From: Nocardia cerradoensis NBRC 101014
GTDB taxonomy: Bacteria; Actinomycetota; Actinomycetes; Mycobacteriales; Mycobacteriaceae
Assembly: GCF_000308535.1 (NCBI RefSeq)
Contig: NZ_BAFW01000387.1
Span: 1-64,000 of the forward strand
Direction of reading: 5' to 3'
Length of the DNA stretch: 64,000 nucleotides
The translations under genes and the position numbers were made by a program. How positions within the stretch are numbered: position 1 is the stretch's first letter; each line of letters begins with the position of its first letter. Positions 17,330-26,597 of the stretch are shown piece after piece. The notes under the pieces are model-generated. The model was not told where the DNA came from. It did not search any database and saw only the letters and a program-made list of their open reading frames with translations.

Positions 17330-19693
17330 TCAGACACCGCGATGCTCGCTGGCCCAGGCCGCGATCTGGGCGCGTGAGGTGAAGCCGAGTTTGGTGAGGA
17401 TATGTTCGACGTGTCCCTCGGCGGTGCGCTGCGAGATCACCAGCCGGGCCGCGATCTGCTTGTTGGTGAGTCCGCGCGTGACCAGTGCGGTGACCTCCCG
17501 CTCCCGTTTGGTCAGGACGGTTGCGGGTTCGCGAGTGGATGCCGAGGTATCGGTTCGCTCGCCGAGGGCGAAGGATGCGGCAGAGTCGACGGTCATCGCC
17601 GCACCTTCGCGCAGGGACGCTTGGAAAGCGTTGTCCCCGAGCGAGTCTCGAGCTACGTGGGCGCAATCGTCGTGGTGGACGAGCAATGCGGGAAAAGGAA
17701 ATCCGGAACTTCCGGCGCGACCGAACAGCGAATCGGCGGCGCCCGTCAGCACCGCTGCCCGGCGATACCGCCGCTGCCCCGCGGCGACCCAGGCCAGCGT
17801 CTCCGTACAGGTCGCGGAGATCAGCGGATCGGCCATCAGCCGAGCCGATCGAATCCCCTCCGCGAGCAGGTCCCCCGCGCGATCCGGCTCGCCGCCGCGC
17901 CACGCGAGATACCCCGCCGCCCACAACGCCCACGCGCGCAGCATCGTTTCGCCGGCGGATCCGGTGATCGTGAGCACCCGCTCGAAGTACCCGGTCGCTT
18001 GCGACGTGTCGCCGAGCAGCGCATAGGACAATCCGAGCGAGATCAGGGCATCGAGCTGCAGGCTGAGCGCCCCGGATGCCTCGTAGACGGCGACGGCCCG
18101 GGCCACGAGATCGTGGGCGTGGTCCGGCTCGGGTGCGCCCGTCATGAGCACGAGACTTCCCTCGCCGTGCGCGAGCAGAGCGCCGATCACCGGGTGGGTG
18201 CCGCCCTCGGCCAGGCGCCTCAGTTGTGCCAGCTTGTCACCGGCATCGGCGACGTCACCTTGCAGCGCCGCCATCGAGCCCGCGGCAAACAGTGCTCTGG
18301 CCCGATCGACAGCGGGTGTGGCGCCGTCGGTACCGAGCAGCGCGCGAGCAGCCCAGCGGCGACCTTCGCCGGGCCGTCCCCGCATCACCCAGAACGGGAA
18401 CAGGGCGGCGGTCATTCGCACCGCGTCGTCACATGATTCGGACACCGCGAACTCCAGGGCCTTGCGCAGATTCGGCAGGTCTCGCTCCAGCCGGGCGACC
18501 CACTGCAGTTGGTGCGGTCCGATCCACTCGGCCTCGGCCCGCAGGGCGAGTCGAAGACACCAATCATGGTGCCGCCGAGCCGAATCGGCGTGCTCGCCGC
18601 TCTCCTCGGCCCTGTCCCTGCCGTATTCCTGCACGGTTTCGAGCATCCGGAAGCGCACCGCCGAATCGACTTCCTCGCGGATGAGTATCGACTTGTCGAC
18701 CAGCGCGGACAACGAGTCGAGTATTTCCGGCGGCGTCAGGTCGCCACCGGCCACCTGTTCAGCGGCGTCGAGCTCGAAACCGCCTGCGAATACCGACAAT
18801 CGACGCCACAGCCGTTGTTCGTGCGGTGTGCACAGGTCATAACTCCAGCCGATGCACCAGGCCAGGGTCTGCTGACGCATCGGAGCGCCGCGACGTCCGC
18901 GAGTCAGCAGACCGTAACGGTCGTCGAGCCGCGACAGGATTTGTTCGGGCGACATCGTCCGCAGCCGAGCCGCGGCCAGTTCGATCGCCAGTGGAAGCCC
19001 GTCCAGCCGAGCGCATATCCGGGCGACGCAGGCCCTGGTGTCGGCGCCGATTTCGAAGCCGGGCACCACGGCGGCGGCTCGGTCGGCGAACAGGGCCACA
19101 GCGTCCTCCCGAGCAGCTCTGGGGGTCGACTCGAGTGCCGGGTCGGGAATCGGCAGGGGAGGCACCGCGAACACCGATTCGCCGCCTACGTCGAGACCCT
19201 CCCGGCTGGTCGCCAGAATCCGCACCCGGGGACAGGTTTTGAGCAGTGCTTCGGTCAACGTGCTGACGGCGTCGATCACCTGCTCACAGTTGTCGAGAAG
19301 CAGCAGCAGGTCGCGTGCGGACAAGTACCGGATCAACAGGTCGAATACGGGTCCGGCCGCCCGGGTTCGAAGGCCCACGGCTGTGGCGACGACATCGGCC
19401 AGTAGCGCCGGATCTCGCATATCGCCCAGTTCGACCAACCACACGCCGTCGCTGAAATCGGCTTTCACCGTGTGCGCGACGCGCAACGCGAGCCGCGATT
19501 TTCCGACTCCTCCGATTCCGGTCAATGTCACCAGACGTGACTTCGCCAGCAGATTCCCGACCTCGCCCACCTGACTGCGGCGGCCCACGAAACTGGTCAG
19601 CTCGGGAGGCAGGTTCCCGTCGCCGGTTGCTACCGCCGGCGATGCGGAATCGACGCCGGCGGTGGCATGTCCGGTCGCCACTTGTGCCGTCAT
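17330..19693 (-). CDS. LuxR regulator with NB-ARC and TPR-like domains
   Basis: About 787 aa. After a short N-terminus comes PPELTSFVGRRSQVGEV and a P-loop (GIGGVGKS) near residue 45, then LLLLDNCEQVIDAV (Walker B), GLPLAIELAAARLRTM and a long helical TPR-like region. The last 60 residues are a LuxR helix-turn-helix (LTKREREVTALVTRGLTNKQIA). It lacks the kinase of the related protein at 10648. The ATG at 19693 is used because translation upstream of it is low-complexity and arginine-rich and overlaps the preceding gene. It is the last gene of a three-regulator set (TetR, PucR-like, LuxR) with 47 bp before it. Confidence 0.87.
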   Translation of the reverse strand: MTAQVATGHATAGVDSASPAVATGDGNLPPELTSFVGRRSQVGEVGNLLAKSRLVTLTGIGGVGKSRLALRVAHTVKADFSDGVWLVELGDMRDPALLADVVATAVGLRTRAAGPVFDLLIRYLSARDLLLLLDNCEQVIDAVSTLTEALLKTCPRVRILATSREGLDVGGESVFAVPPLPIPDPALESTPRAAREDAVALFADRAAAVVPGFEIGADTRACVARICARLDGLPLAIELAAARLRTMSPEQILSRLDDRYGLLTRGRRGAPMRQQTLAWCIGWSYDLCTPHEQRLWRRLSVFAGGFELDAAEQVAGGDLTPPEILDSLSALVDKSILIREEVDSAVRFRMLETVQEYGRDRAEESGEHADSARRHHDWCLRLALRAEAEWIGPHQLQWVARLERDLPNLRKALEFAVSESCDDAVRMTAALFPFWVMRGRPGEGRRWAARALLGTDGATPAVDRARALFAAGSMAALQGDVADAGDKLAQLRRLAEGGTHPVIGALLAHGEGSLVLMTGAPEPDHAHDLVARAVAVYEASGALSLQLDALISLGLSYALLGDTSQATGYFERVLTITGSAGETMLRAWALWAAGYLAWRGGEPDRAGDLLAEGIRSARLMADPLISATCTETLAWVAAGQRRYRRAAVLTGAADSLFGRAGSSGFPFPALLVHHDDCAHVARDSLGDNAFQASLREGAAMTVDSAASFALGERTDTSASTREPATVLTKREREVTALVTRGLTNKQIAARLVISQRTAEGHVEHILTKLGFTSRAQIAAWASEHRGV

Positions 19694-19740
19694 GCGTTCC
19701 ACTCCGATCCGGCGCCGCGAATGTCGTTGTGTCGCTGCGA

Positions 19741-20793
19741 TCACCGGCAGGCGACGGCTGCCGGCGTACCGGCCGGATGGCGCCGCTCCGCGGCCATCGC
19801 GATGCGCCACAGCGTCAAAGTGGTACTCGCGCGGGCATATCCGGCGCTGCTGAGCGGGGGATAGCCGAGCTGGCGTTCGAGCCAATCGATGCGCTGGCGC
19901 ATGGTCGAATGGTGCAGGTTCTGCAGGCGGGCGACCTCGCGGATGCTGCTGTGACTCAGGACGGCCTCGAGTGTGGCGACGACCCACGGCCGCTGGGCTT
20001 GCAGCTCGATCACCCGGCGGACGTCGGGCGCTTGCGCCGCCGCCTCCGCGTCGACGCTTTCCACGACGGTGGCGATGCAGCCGAGCTGCTCGTACCGCAC
20101 GTGCGTGGGTTCGCCGGTGGTGAGTTCGACCGCGATGCGCAGTGCCGTGCGGGCGTGCTGCCATCCACGGTGGACCTCCGTGGCGGCGCAGGTGTGGATC
20201 CCGGCCGCGATATCGCGCGGGACCGTGTCCGGCGCAACGGATCCGGAGAAGAGGTTGATCTGATGCTCGTCGACGACGAGCCCCGGTGGCATCCGCCGTG
20301 CGTCGGCGGCATGGGTGACCACGACCGTGACGGTCGGCCCCACGCCGAGTCGGCGCAGTGCGTTGTCACGCTCGGCCGGAAGGACGGTCGAATCGCAGAC
20401 GGTGCGCAGGGCGGCGACGACCGGGGAGGTGTCGCGAGACTTCTTGACCGCGTGCAGGCTACGGGCGAATCGCTCGAGGATCAGATGGTCCAGCGGCCAG
20501 GGCGATTCCTGCCGGTCGAGCCAGACCGTGATTCCCTCGAATCGCTGCACCTGGCGTAACGCCGTCGCGCTACCCGCATCGGCGAGGGTTCGACCGGCCG
20601 CGTCCACGCCCACCCGAAGGCCGCGTTCCGGATCTTCCAGCCCCGCAGGGCAATCGGCCAGGACCGCGGCGGCCCGGAGCATGGCCAGTGCCGATGATTT
20701 CTGGTCGACCAGCGCGTCGAAATGCTGGACTACCCGCAGCGCTTCGGCCGCGCCGCCGTCGATCGTATTGAGCTTGACTATCCACTCCCGCAC
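19741..20793 (-). CDS. PucR/CdaR-type transcriptional regulator
   Basis: A 350-aa regulator. The C-terminus (HSSIREVARLQNLHHST, then WLERQLGYPPLSSAGYARA) is a PucR-type helix-turn-helix. The N-terminal part, with AEALRVVQHFDALVDQKSSA and ITVWLDRQESPWPLDHLILERFA, is a homologue of the sensor region of the regulator at 9265. The GTG start at 20793 lies inside the 3' end of the TetR gene (16-bp overlap), so the two are coupled. Together with the regulator at 9265 it is a candidate reader of the TTGGCGGG direct repeats. The effector is unknown. Confidence 0.75.
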   Translation of the reverse strand: MREWIVKLNTIDGGAAEALRVVQHFDALVDQKSSALAMLRAAAVLADCPAGLEDPERGLRVGVDAAGRTLADAGSATALRQVQRFEGITVWLDRQESPWPLDHLILERFARSLHAVKKSRDTSPVVAALRTVCDSTVLPAERDNALRRLGVGPTVTVVVTHAADARRMPPGLVVDEHQINLFSGSVAPDTVPRDIAAGIHTCAATEVHRGWQHARTALRIAVELTTGEPTHVRYEQLGCIATVVESVDAEAAAQAPDVRRVIELQAQRPWVVATLEAVLSHSSIREVARLQNLHHSTMRQRIDWLERQLGYPPLSSAGYARASTTLTLWRIAMAAERRHPAGTPAAVACR

Positions 20794-21473
20794 GAACGGA
20801 CTCCTCGATCTTCACGCACAAGGCTCGGGCTCGTGCCATCGGTGCCGGGACTCACGGGTGCTGCTTCCGGGTCGGCCGTGGGGAACAAGCCCGCGACGGC
20901 GGCGACGACCGCGGCCCGGCGTGCCGCGTCGGAAGGATCGCGAACCTGCCCTTCGGCGAGTTCGACGAGATCGGGCTGCCAGGCCCAGGCCAGTGCGATC
21001 TGCGTGACGATCACCATGATGTCGATCGGATCCCACGCCGGATCGAGATGCCCGGCCAGCTGCGCATTCTGTATCTGCTCGACGCTACCGCGCACGGTCT
21101 GCCGTACGGACTCTTGGAAAGGGTCCGCGGCGGTGGCCACGTCGGGTGTGTCCAACCTTCCCCATTGCAGCATCCGCAGATGGTCGGGATGGGCCATGAA
21201 GTAGTCGTGAACCCGTCCCGCGTAGCCGGGCAGATCGAGCGCGTCCATGTGGGTGGCCTCGGTCATCGCCGCCAGCTCGCGTTCCGCGACGAAACGGTAG
21301 AGCTGCTGCTTGCTGCGGAAGTACGCGTAGAGCCGCTCTTTGCTCGTCTTCGCCGCGCGGGCGATGCGATCTATGCGAGCCCCTGCCACTCCGTATTGGG
21401 CGAACTCGGACACCGCGGCCGTGACGATGCGGTCGCGAGTGGTATCTGCGTCGGGAGAAGTGGCCACTGTCAC
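20778..21473 (-). CDS. TetR family transcriptional regulator
   Basis: A 231-aa regulator with an N-terminal helix-turn-helix (VSEFAQYGVAGARIDRIARA then TSKERLYAYFRSKQQLYRFV) and a C-terminal TetR domain (MAHPDHLRMLQWGRLD, WDPIDIMVIVTQIALAWAW). It begins with GTG at 21473, just 10 bp from a 15-bp palindrome (21484-21498) that is very likely its own operator. First gene of the TetR-PucR-LuxR set, overlapping the second by 16 bp. It is not of the LmrA/YxaF type. Confidence 0.87.
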   Translation of the reverse strand: MTVATSPDADTTRDRIVTAAVSEFAQYGVAGARIDRIARAAKTSKERLYAYFRSKQQLYRFVAERELAAMTEATHMDALDLPGYAGRVHDYFMAHPDHLRMLQWGRLDTPDVATAADPFQESVRQTVRGSVEQIQNAQLAGHLDPAWDPIDIMVIVTQIALAWAWQPDLVELAEGQVRDPSDAARRAAVVAAVAGLFPTADPEAAPVSPGTDGTSPSLVREDRGVRSCGSG

Positions 21474-21483
21474 AGTCTACCAA

Positions 21484-21498
21484 ACCAAACTGTTTGGT
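21484..21498. promoter_or_regulatory. palindromic operator of the adjacent TetR gene
   Basis: ACCAAACTGTTTGGT, a perfect 7-1-7 palindrome 10 bp before the GTG of the TetR gene. Its place and symmetry are those of an autoregulatory TetR site. It occurs once in the window. Confidence 0.65.
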
Positions 21499-21596
21499 GT
21501 GACATTTCGGGGCTGACTTTCGGGTCCACCACACGCGGGTGATGGACCCGAGAGCCGGCTGAAGCCCGGACTGTGACCGTATTCGGTTACCGCTGC

Positions 21597-22106
21597 TCAG
21601 TGGTTGGAGTCGGCGGCGTGTGCGGCGGCGCGGTCCAGGCGCGGCCTGGGGGTGGGGACGGTGTCCGCGAGCCGGCTCACACCCGGGATGTCGCCGAAGT
21701 CGGGGCCGAGGATGTCGGTCATGGCCTTGGCGAAGGTGGTGTCCATGTACATCCGTTCCCCGGCGATCTTGTCGCCCGCGAAGTCCATGGCGACGAAATA
21801 TTGGCCGGTGACCCGGCCATCCGGGGTGTCGATGTAGACGTAGGCCTCGCGGGCGAGGCTGGTCGGCGAGGTGGCGTGGACGCGTTTGTCGGCCCAGAGG
21901 TTGTAGACGTCGCCGCCGTGGAGAAGCCGGCGGTAGGTTTCGCGGACGGCTTCCTGTCCTTCGATGCGCCAGCCGAGGGCGGGGAGTTCGTAGACGGGGT
22001 TGTCGACGAGGGTGGCCATGGTGGCGTCGAGGTCGACGTTGAACTCGGCCATTTCGTGGATGGCGAGCAATTCTTCCATCTGCGCCAGACTCAACTTGTT
22101 TTCCAT
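21597..22106 (-). CDS. NTF2-like protein, near-identical twin of 16264-16773
   Basis: A 169-aa NTF2-fold protein, about 92% identical to the one at 16264. The differences are scattered in the first 70 residues (ALGWRIEGQEAVRETYRR here, TLGWHIEGQQAVRELYKR there) and near the end. It is the second gene behind the AcuI-like reductase (80 bp gap) and so lies under site C (23310-23359). This ties the NTF2 family directly to the regulon. The small cone-shaped pocket suggests an isomerase, dehydratase or epoxide hydrolase acting on a ring-containing intermediate, but catalytic residues cannot be assigned from sequence alone. Confidence 0.82.
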   Translation of the reverse strand: MENKLSLAQMEELLAIHEMAEFNVDLDATMATLVDNPVYELPALGWRIEGQEAVRETYRRLLHGGDVYNLWADKRVHATSPTSLAREAYVYIDTPDGRVTGQYFVAMDFAGDKIAGERMYMDTTFAKAMTDILGPDFGDIPGVSRLADTVPTPRPRLDRAAAHAADSNH

Positions 22107-22185
22107 TGTGTTCGTCCTCTTCTTTGAGGTTGTCACCGTGCAGACCGTCTGCGCGGTGCCGGAAAATGTCGTGCTCGGCGGCGCC

Positions 22186-23178
22186 TCAGATGCGCACGAT
22201 CGTCCGGCCCTTGACCGCACCCGTGAGGATCTGGCCGGCGACCGCGGGAATGCCGTTCAAGTCGACTTCGTGGGAGATGCTCTCCAGCAGGTTCTTCGGT
22301 TTGAGGTCCGTGCCCAGGCGCAGCCAGACCGCGGCACGCACGTCCTCCGGGCACATGACGGAGTCGATACCCAGAAGGTTGACGCCACGCAGGATGAAGG
22401 GCAGCACGGTGGTGCTCACCGCCGGGCCGCCGGTGAGTCCGCAGTTCGCCACCGAGCCGCCGTAGCGGGTGGTGCGCAACAGGTAGGCGAGCGTGTCACC
22501 GCCCACCGGATCCACCGCACCGGCCCACAGTTCCGCCTCCAGCGGGTGCGGCACCTGCGCGGAAACCGCTTCGCGGCTGAGGATTTCGCTCGCGCCCAAT
22601 TCCTCGAGGTAGCCGTGCTCGGCGGTCTTGCCGGTGCTCGCGACGACTTCGTAGCCGAGGCCGGCGAGCATGCTCACCGCGGTGCTGCCCACGCCGCCGG
22701 TGGCCCCGGTGACGAGCACGCGGCCGGTGCCGGGCCGCAGGCCGTTCTGCTCGAGCCGCTGGATCGACAGGGCCGCCGTAAATCCGGCGGTGCCCAGTGC
22801 CATCGCCTCTTTCAGGCTCAATCCCTGGGGGAGCGGCTCGAGCCAATCACCGGACAGGCGCGCGTATTCGGCGTAGCCGCCCCAGTGATCGGTGCCCAGG
22901 CCGCGGCCGATGGCGATCACTTCCTGGCCGACGGCGAAGCGCGGGTCGCTCGATTCGGCGACGGTGCCCGCGATATCGATGCCCGGCACCATCGGATACG
23001 AGGTCACCACGGGGCTCTCCGGCAGGCAGGCGAGGCCGTCCTTGTAGTTGACGCTGGAGTACTGCACGCGCACGGTGACATTCCCGGCGGGCAGGTCATC
23101 GAGCGTGAGCTGCTGTACACCGGCACTGAACCCGGCTTCGCTCTTGTTGACAACGAAAGCGTTGAAGGACTGGGACAT
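22186..23178 (-). CDS. AcuI/YhdH-like NADPH oxidoreductase (acryloyl-CoA reductase type)
   Basis: A 330-aa zinc-free medium-chain reductase. The start (SQSFNAFVVNKSEAGFSAGVQ), SSVNYKDGLACLPESPVV and the nucleotide loop VLVTGATGGVGSTAVSML are those of the AcuI/YhdH group, which reduces acryloyl-CoA and similar short enoyl-CoA with NADPH. ASEILSREAVSAQ and YGGSVANCGLTGG agree. The ATG at 23178 is set by AGGAAGG upstream. It is the first gene behind site C and divergent from the FadE operon under site D. A role in clearing a three-carbon enoyl-CoA released during beta-oxidation would fit, but this is inference. Confidence 0.85.
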   Translation of the reverse strand: MSQSFNAFVVNKSEAGFSAGVQQLTLDDLPAGNVTVRVQYSSVNYKDGLACLPESPVVTSYPMVPGIDIAGTVAESSDPRFAVGQEVIAIGRGLGTDHWGGYAEYARLSGDWLEPLPQGLSLKEAMALGTAGFTAALSIQRLEQNGLRPGTGRVLVTGATGGVGSTAVSMLAGLGYEVVASTGKTAEHGYLEELGASEILSREAVSAQVPHPLEAELWAGAVDPVGGDTLAYLLRTTRYGGSVANCGLTGGPAVSTTVLPFILRGVNLLGIDSVMCPEDVRAAVWLRLGTDLKPKNLLESISHEVDLNGIPAVAGQILTGAVKGRTIVRI

Positions 23179-23309
23179 GACACCTTCCTGGATCGGGCAC
23201 TCGGTGACGCACGCTGCGGCCACCGGGCCGCCGGCGAGATCGGTCACGGGCGAACGTTCCCCTGATCAGTAGCTGCAACGGGAACCGGACCGGCAACCCG
23301 GTGCGTAGA

Positions 23310-23359
23310 TAGATTGATCTACTCCGCCGAGAGTAGCGTCGCTACTTCCGTCGCGTCAA
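23310..23359 (-). promoter_or_regulatory. promoter with TAGA-N4-TCTA operator (site C)
   Basis: On the minus strand: -35 TTGACG (23354-23359), 18-bp spacer, -10 TACTCT (23330-23335), 8 bp, then TAGATCAATCTA (23310-23321). It drives the AcuI-like and NTF2-like genes. Confidence 0.8.
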
Positions 23360-23570
23360 CAACGCGGCGCCATCGCGGTGCCACATCCCCACGGTGGCTT
23401 CGCCTCGCATGATCGAAACATGTTGCCGCTCAGGCAAATGCGGGCGCGAACGGCGGGTGGGGTCGGGTGTACGGGCGTTTGGTGCGATATACCGCTGGAG
23501 TGGGAAATGTCTGCGCTGTCGACGGGACTCCTTCCGTGGATGCTTCTGTCCGGCGCGGCAGCGTGCGGCG
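23360..23570. other. spacer between two divergent promoters
   Basis: About 210 bp between the -35 boxes of sites C and D. No protein-like frame and no second motif are visible. Confidence 0.4.
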
Positions 23571-23620
23571 TTGACGCAACGGGGGCACAGCACCTAGTGT
23601 CAAGCCACTAGATCGTTCTA
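23571..23620 (+). promoter_or_regulatory. promoter with TAGA-N4-TCTA operator (site D)
   Basis: -35 TTGACG (23571-23576), 18-bp spacer, -10 TAGTGT (23595-23600), 8 bp, then TAGATCGTTCTA (23609-23620), framed by CAC and, a few bases further, TAGTG. It drives the FadE-MaoC operon; the leader to the first start at 23780 is about 170 nt. Confidence 0.8.
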
Positions 23621-23779
23621 TTTTAGTGTTGTTGTGGGCGCTCCCGCTAAATGCGGCCCTCGTCCGTGAGGTCCGCAGCGGGGTACGGCGGTGATGAATT
23701 GCCGGAGCAGCGTGCTGCGAGTGAAAGGGAGCCGAATGCGATCGTGCGGCAAGTGTGCCTCGACAAGGGGAGCCGGGGT

Positions 23780-24970
23780 GTGAGTACCGATATCGATGCG
23801 GAGCGCGTGGCGGCAGCCGCACGCGCCGTGGTGCGCGAGCACGATCCCCGTTCCGTCCCTGCATCCGAATTCCTCGGCGCCCGTTTCGATGCGGGCTTGT
23901 CGTGGGTGCATTTTCCCGAGGGGCTCGGAGGTCTGGGCGTCTCGCGCGGCCTGCAGGCAGTAGCGGATGCGATCTTTCACGAGGCGGGAGCTCCCGTTCC
24001 GTACAGTCTGAATCCGATCGGCTACGGCATGGCCGCACCGACTCTGCAGGAGCATGCCCGGAGCGACGAGCTGAAGCGACAGTGGTTGCGCCCGTTGGCG
24101 AACCTCGACGACATCTGGTGCCAGCTGTTCTCCGAGCCGGGAGCCGGATCCGATCTGGCCGGGCTGGCCACCTCGGCCGTCCGCGACGGTGACGAGTGGG
24201 TGGTGAACGGGCAGAAGGTGTGGACCACTCTTGCCCACCGCGCGAGTTGGGCGTTGCTGATCGCGCGGACCGATCCGGATGTGGCCAAGCACAAGGGCCT
24301 GACCTATTTCGTCGTCGATATGCGCGCTCCCGGTGTCGATGTCCGACCGTTGCGGCAGATGACCGGCGATGCGGAGTTCAATGAGGTGTATCTCACCGAT
24401 GTCCGTATTCCGGACGCGCATCGGCTCGGAGCGGTCGGGGACGGCTGGCGGGTGGCGATGACCACCCTGATGAACGAGCGCAGTTCGATCGGCGCGAGCG
24501 GCACCCGTCGCGGCGACGGCACGATCGCCGACGCCGTCGCACTGTGGACGCAGCGTCCCGATCTGCGCACCGCGGTGCGGCGGGATCGATTGGCGCAGTT
24601 GTGGTTGCGATCGGAAGCGCAGCGGCTCACCTCGGAGCGTTCTCGCGCCACGGCGACCGTTCACGGTCCCGGCCCCGAGGGCTCGATCGGCAAACTCGTC
24701 GGCGCCGAGTTGAACCAGCGGGTCTATGAGTTCTGCATGGATCTGCTCGGCCCGGAAGGGCTCCTCTACGGCGACTACGCGATGCGCCGGGTCGATACCG
24801 CCGAGGACTATCCCGACGTGCAGCAGCGTTTCCTGCGCTCCCGCGCCAACACCATCGAGGGCGGCACCTCCGAGGTGCTGCGCAACATCCTCGGCGAGCG
24901 GATCCTGGGCCTGCCGGGTGACCTGCGCGCCGATTCCGGACGACCCTGGCGTGAGGTGCCCCGTGGCTGA
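23780..24970 (+). CDS. acyl-CoA dehydrogenase, first subunit of a tandem pair
   Basis: About 396 aa. FAD and substrate motifs are clear: WCQLFSEPGAGSDLAGLAT, VNGQKVWTTLAHRASWALLI and, at the C-terminus, RANTIEGGTSEVLRNILGER, the usual end of the mycobacterial FadE type. It introduces an alpha-beta double bond into an acyl-CoA. Together with the next gene (8-bp overlap) it matches the known two-gene FadE pairs that form alpha2-beta2 enzymes for bulky sterol-derived substrates, where only one subunit carries the catalytic base. The GTG at 23780 follows a GGGGAG site. First gene behind site D. Confidence 0.88.
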   Translation: MSTDIDAERVAAAARAVVREHDPRSVPASEFLGARFDAGLSWVHFPEGLGGLGVSRGLQAVADAIFHEAGAPVPYSLNPIGYGMAAPTLQEHARSDELKRQWLRPLANLDDIWCQLFSEPGAGSDLAGLATSAVRDGDEWVVNGQKVWTTLAHRASWALLIARTDPDVAKHKGLTYFVVDMRAPGVDVRPLRQMTGDAEFNEVYLTDVRIPDAHRLGAVGDGWRVAMTTLMNERSSIGASGTRRGDGTIADAVALWTQRPDLRTAVRRDRLAQLWLRSEAQRLTSERSRATATVHGPGPEGSIGKLVGAELNQRVYEFCMDLLGPEGLLYGDYAMRRVDTAEDYPDVQQRFLRSRANTIEGGTSEVLRNILGERILGLPGDLRADSGRPWREVPRG

Positions 24971-26135
24971 CAACACCGAATTCGCGTTCACGCGCGAGCA
25001 GCAGGAATTGCGCGCCGCCGTGCGCGGCTTCTGTGCCGACCATTCCGACGAGGCCACCGTGCGGCGGCTGATGGAGTCCACGCCCGCCTTCGACCAGAAG
25101 GCCTGGCTGCGACTGGGATCCGAGTTGGGCGTACTCGGACTCGGTGTGCCGGAGGAACTCGACGGCTCGGGTGGCGGCATCGTCGATGCCGCGATCGCCA
25201 TCGAGGAATTGGGTTCGGCCCTGTTCTGCGGGCCCGTCTTCGGCACGCTCATGTTGTCGATTCCCGCGCTCGCCGCGGCACCGGACACGCCGGTGCGTAC
25301 CGAGATTCTGGGGCCACTCGTCGCGGGTGTCCGGACCGCTGCTTTCGCCGTCCCGGATCGAGCGGGCCGTTTCGCCGCGGACGCGGTGACCTTGCGCGCC
25401 AACGGATCCGGTGACATCTGGACGGTGTCCGGAACCGTCGAGCGGGTCGTCGACGCGGGTGCGGCGGACGACCTGCTCGTCGCCGCGAACGTCCCGGATG
25501 GGGTGGCGCTGTTCGTCGTCGACGCCACCGGATTCGGCGTGGAGCGGATCGCGTTGTCCACGATGGACTCGACCCGGCCGCAGGCCACCGTTCACCTCGC
25601 CGCCGCCGCGGCCCGGCTGCTGGCGGGTCCGGACGAGGCGGCTCGGATCTGCGAGCGTGCGCTGCAGGTCGGCGCGGTGCTGCTGGCGGCCGAGCAGGTG
25701 GGCGGCGCCCAGCGCATGCTCGATCTGAGCGTGTCCTATGCCGGGGAGCGGCTGCAGTTCGGCCGGGCCATCGGGTCGTTCCAAGCGGTCAAACACCGCC
25801 TCGCCGATATGCTCGTCGACCAGGAACACGCCCGCTCCGCCGCCTACCACGGCGCATGGGCGCTGCAGGACGGCACTGACGATCCCGTCGTCGCGGCGTC
25901 TATCGCCCAGGCGGTCTGCTCCGCCGCCTACACCCGCATCGCGGCCGATGCGGTCCAGGTGCACGGCGGTATCGGATTCACGTGGGAACACCGGGCGCAC
26001 TTGTATTTCAAGCGCGCCTTCACCGACGCCGCCCTCCTCGGCAGCGCCGAGGACCATCGCGACCGGATCGCCGAACTCGTGCTCGACACACGCAACGGTG
26101 ACTACGAAGTCGCGGTCGCGACAGGGCGAGGCTGA
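24963..26135 (+). CDS. acyl-CoA dehydrogenase, second subunit of a tandem pair
   Basis: About 390 aa, starting VADNTEFAFTREQQELRAAV. It is more divergent than its neighbour: the N-terminal half is shortened around the FAD loop and the usual TEPxAGSD motif is not visible, while the C-terminal helical domain is conserved (SYAGERLQFGRAIGSFQAVK and VQVHGGIGFTWEHRAHLYFK). This is how the partner subunit of a heteromeric FadE pair looks. The GTG at 24963 overlaps the stop of the first subunit by 8 bp, which would favour equal amounts. The electron acceptor would be ETF. Confidence 0.87.
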   Translation: MADNTEFAFTREQQELRAAVRGFCADHSDEATVRRLMESTPAFDQKAWLRLGSELGVLGLGVPEELDGSGGGIVDAAIAIEELGSALFCGPVFGTLMLSIPALAAAPDTPVRTEILGPLVAGVRTAAFAVPDRAGRFAADAVTLRANGSGDIWTVSGTVERVVDAGAADDLLVAANVPDGVALFVVDATGFGVERIALSTMDSTRPQATVHLAAAAARLLAGPDEAARICERALQVGAVLLAAEQVGGAQRMLDLSVSYAGERLQFGRAIGSFQAVKHRLADMLVDQEHARSAAYHGAWALQDGTDDPVVAASIAQAVCSAAYTRIAADAVQVHGGIGFTWEHRAHLYFKRAFTDAALLGSAEDHRDRIAELVLDTRNGDYEVAVATGRG

Positions 26136-26138
26136 CCG

Positions 26139-26597
26139 GTGCCGATCGATGTACAGGCAGCCCTCGCGCTGTCGTTCGACCCGATCACCGTGGACGTCGA
26201 ACGCGGCCGACTTCGCTTGTTCGCCAAGGCCATCGGCGAAACGAGCCCGATCTACACCGTCGTGGACGCGGCTCGGCAGGCGGGTCATCCCGATCTGCCG
26301 GTGCCGCCCACGTTCTTCTACAGCCTGGAGCTGGAGACTCCCGACCCGTTCGGATATCTCGCCGCACTCGGCGTGGACCTGCGCCGGGTACTGCACGGTG
26401 AGCAGTCGTTCGCCTACCACCGTCCGGCTCACGCGGGGGACACGCTGACCCTGCGGCCCCGCATCGTCGACGTCTACAGCAAGAAGGGCGGCGCGCTGGA
26501 CTTCCTGGTCAAGCAGACCAGCATCAGCCGCGGTGCCGAACCGGTCGCCGAGGCGACCAGCGTCCTCGTCGTCCGCAACCCGGAGGTAGCGAAATGA
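26139..26597 (+). CDS. MaoC-like hydratase subunit (FAS1-type N-terminal half)
   Basis: A 152-aa hot-dog-fold protein. RLRLFAKAIGETSPIYTVVDAAR and VPPTFFYSLE match the MaoC N-terminal (FAS1-like) half, without the Asp/His pair of an active hydratase. HGEQSFAYHRPAHAGDTLTLRPRI is the second half of the fold. Followed with a 4-bp ATGA overlap by a catalytic MaoC protein, it is most likely the substrate-binding partner of a heteromeric enoyl-CoA hydratase, the arrangement known from HsaH/ChsH-type enzymes for large substrates. GTG start 4 bp after the FadE gene. Confidence 0.8.
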   Translation: MPIDVQAALALSFDPITVDVERGRLRLFAKAIGETSPIYTVVDAARQAGHPDLPVPPTFFYSLELETPDPFGYLAALGVDLRRVLHGEQSFAYHRPAHAGDTLTLRPRIVDVYSKKGGALDFLVKQTSISRGAEPVAEATSVLVVRNPEVAK

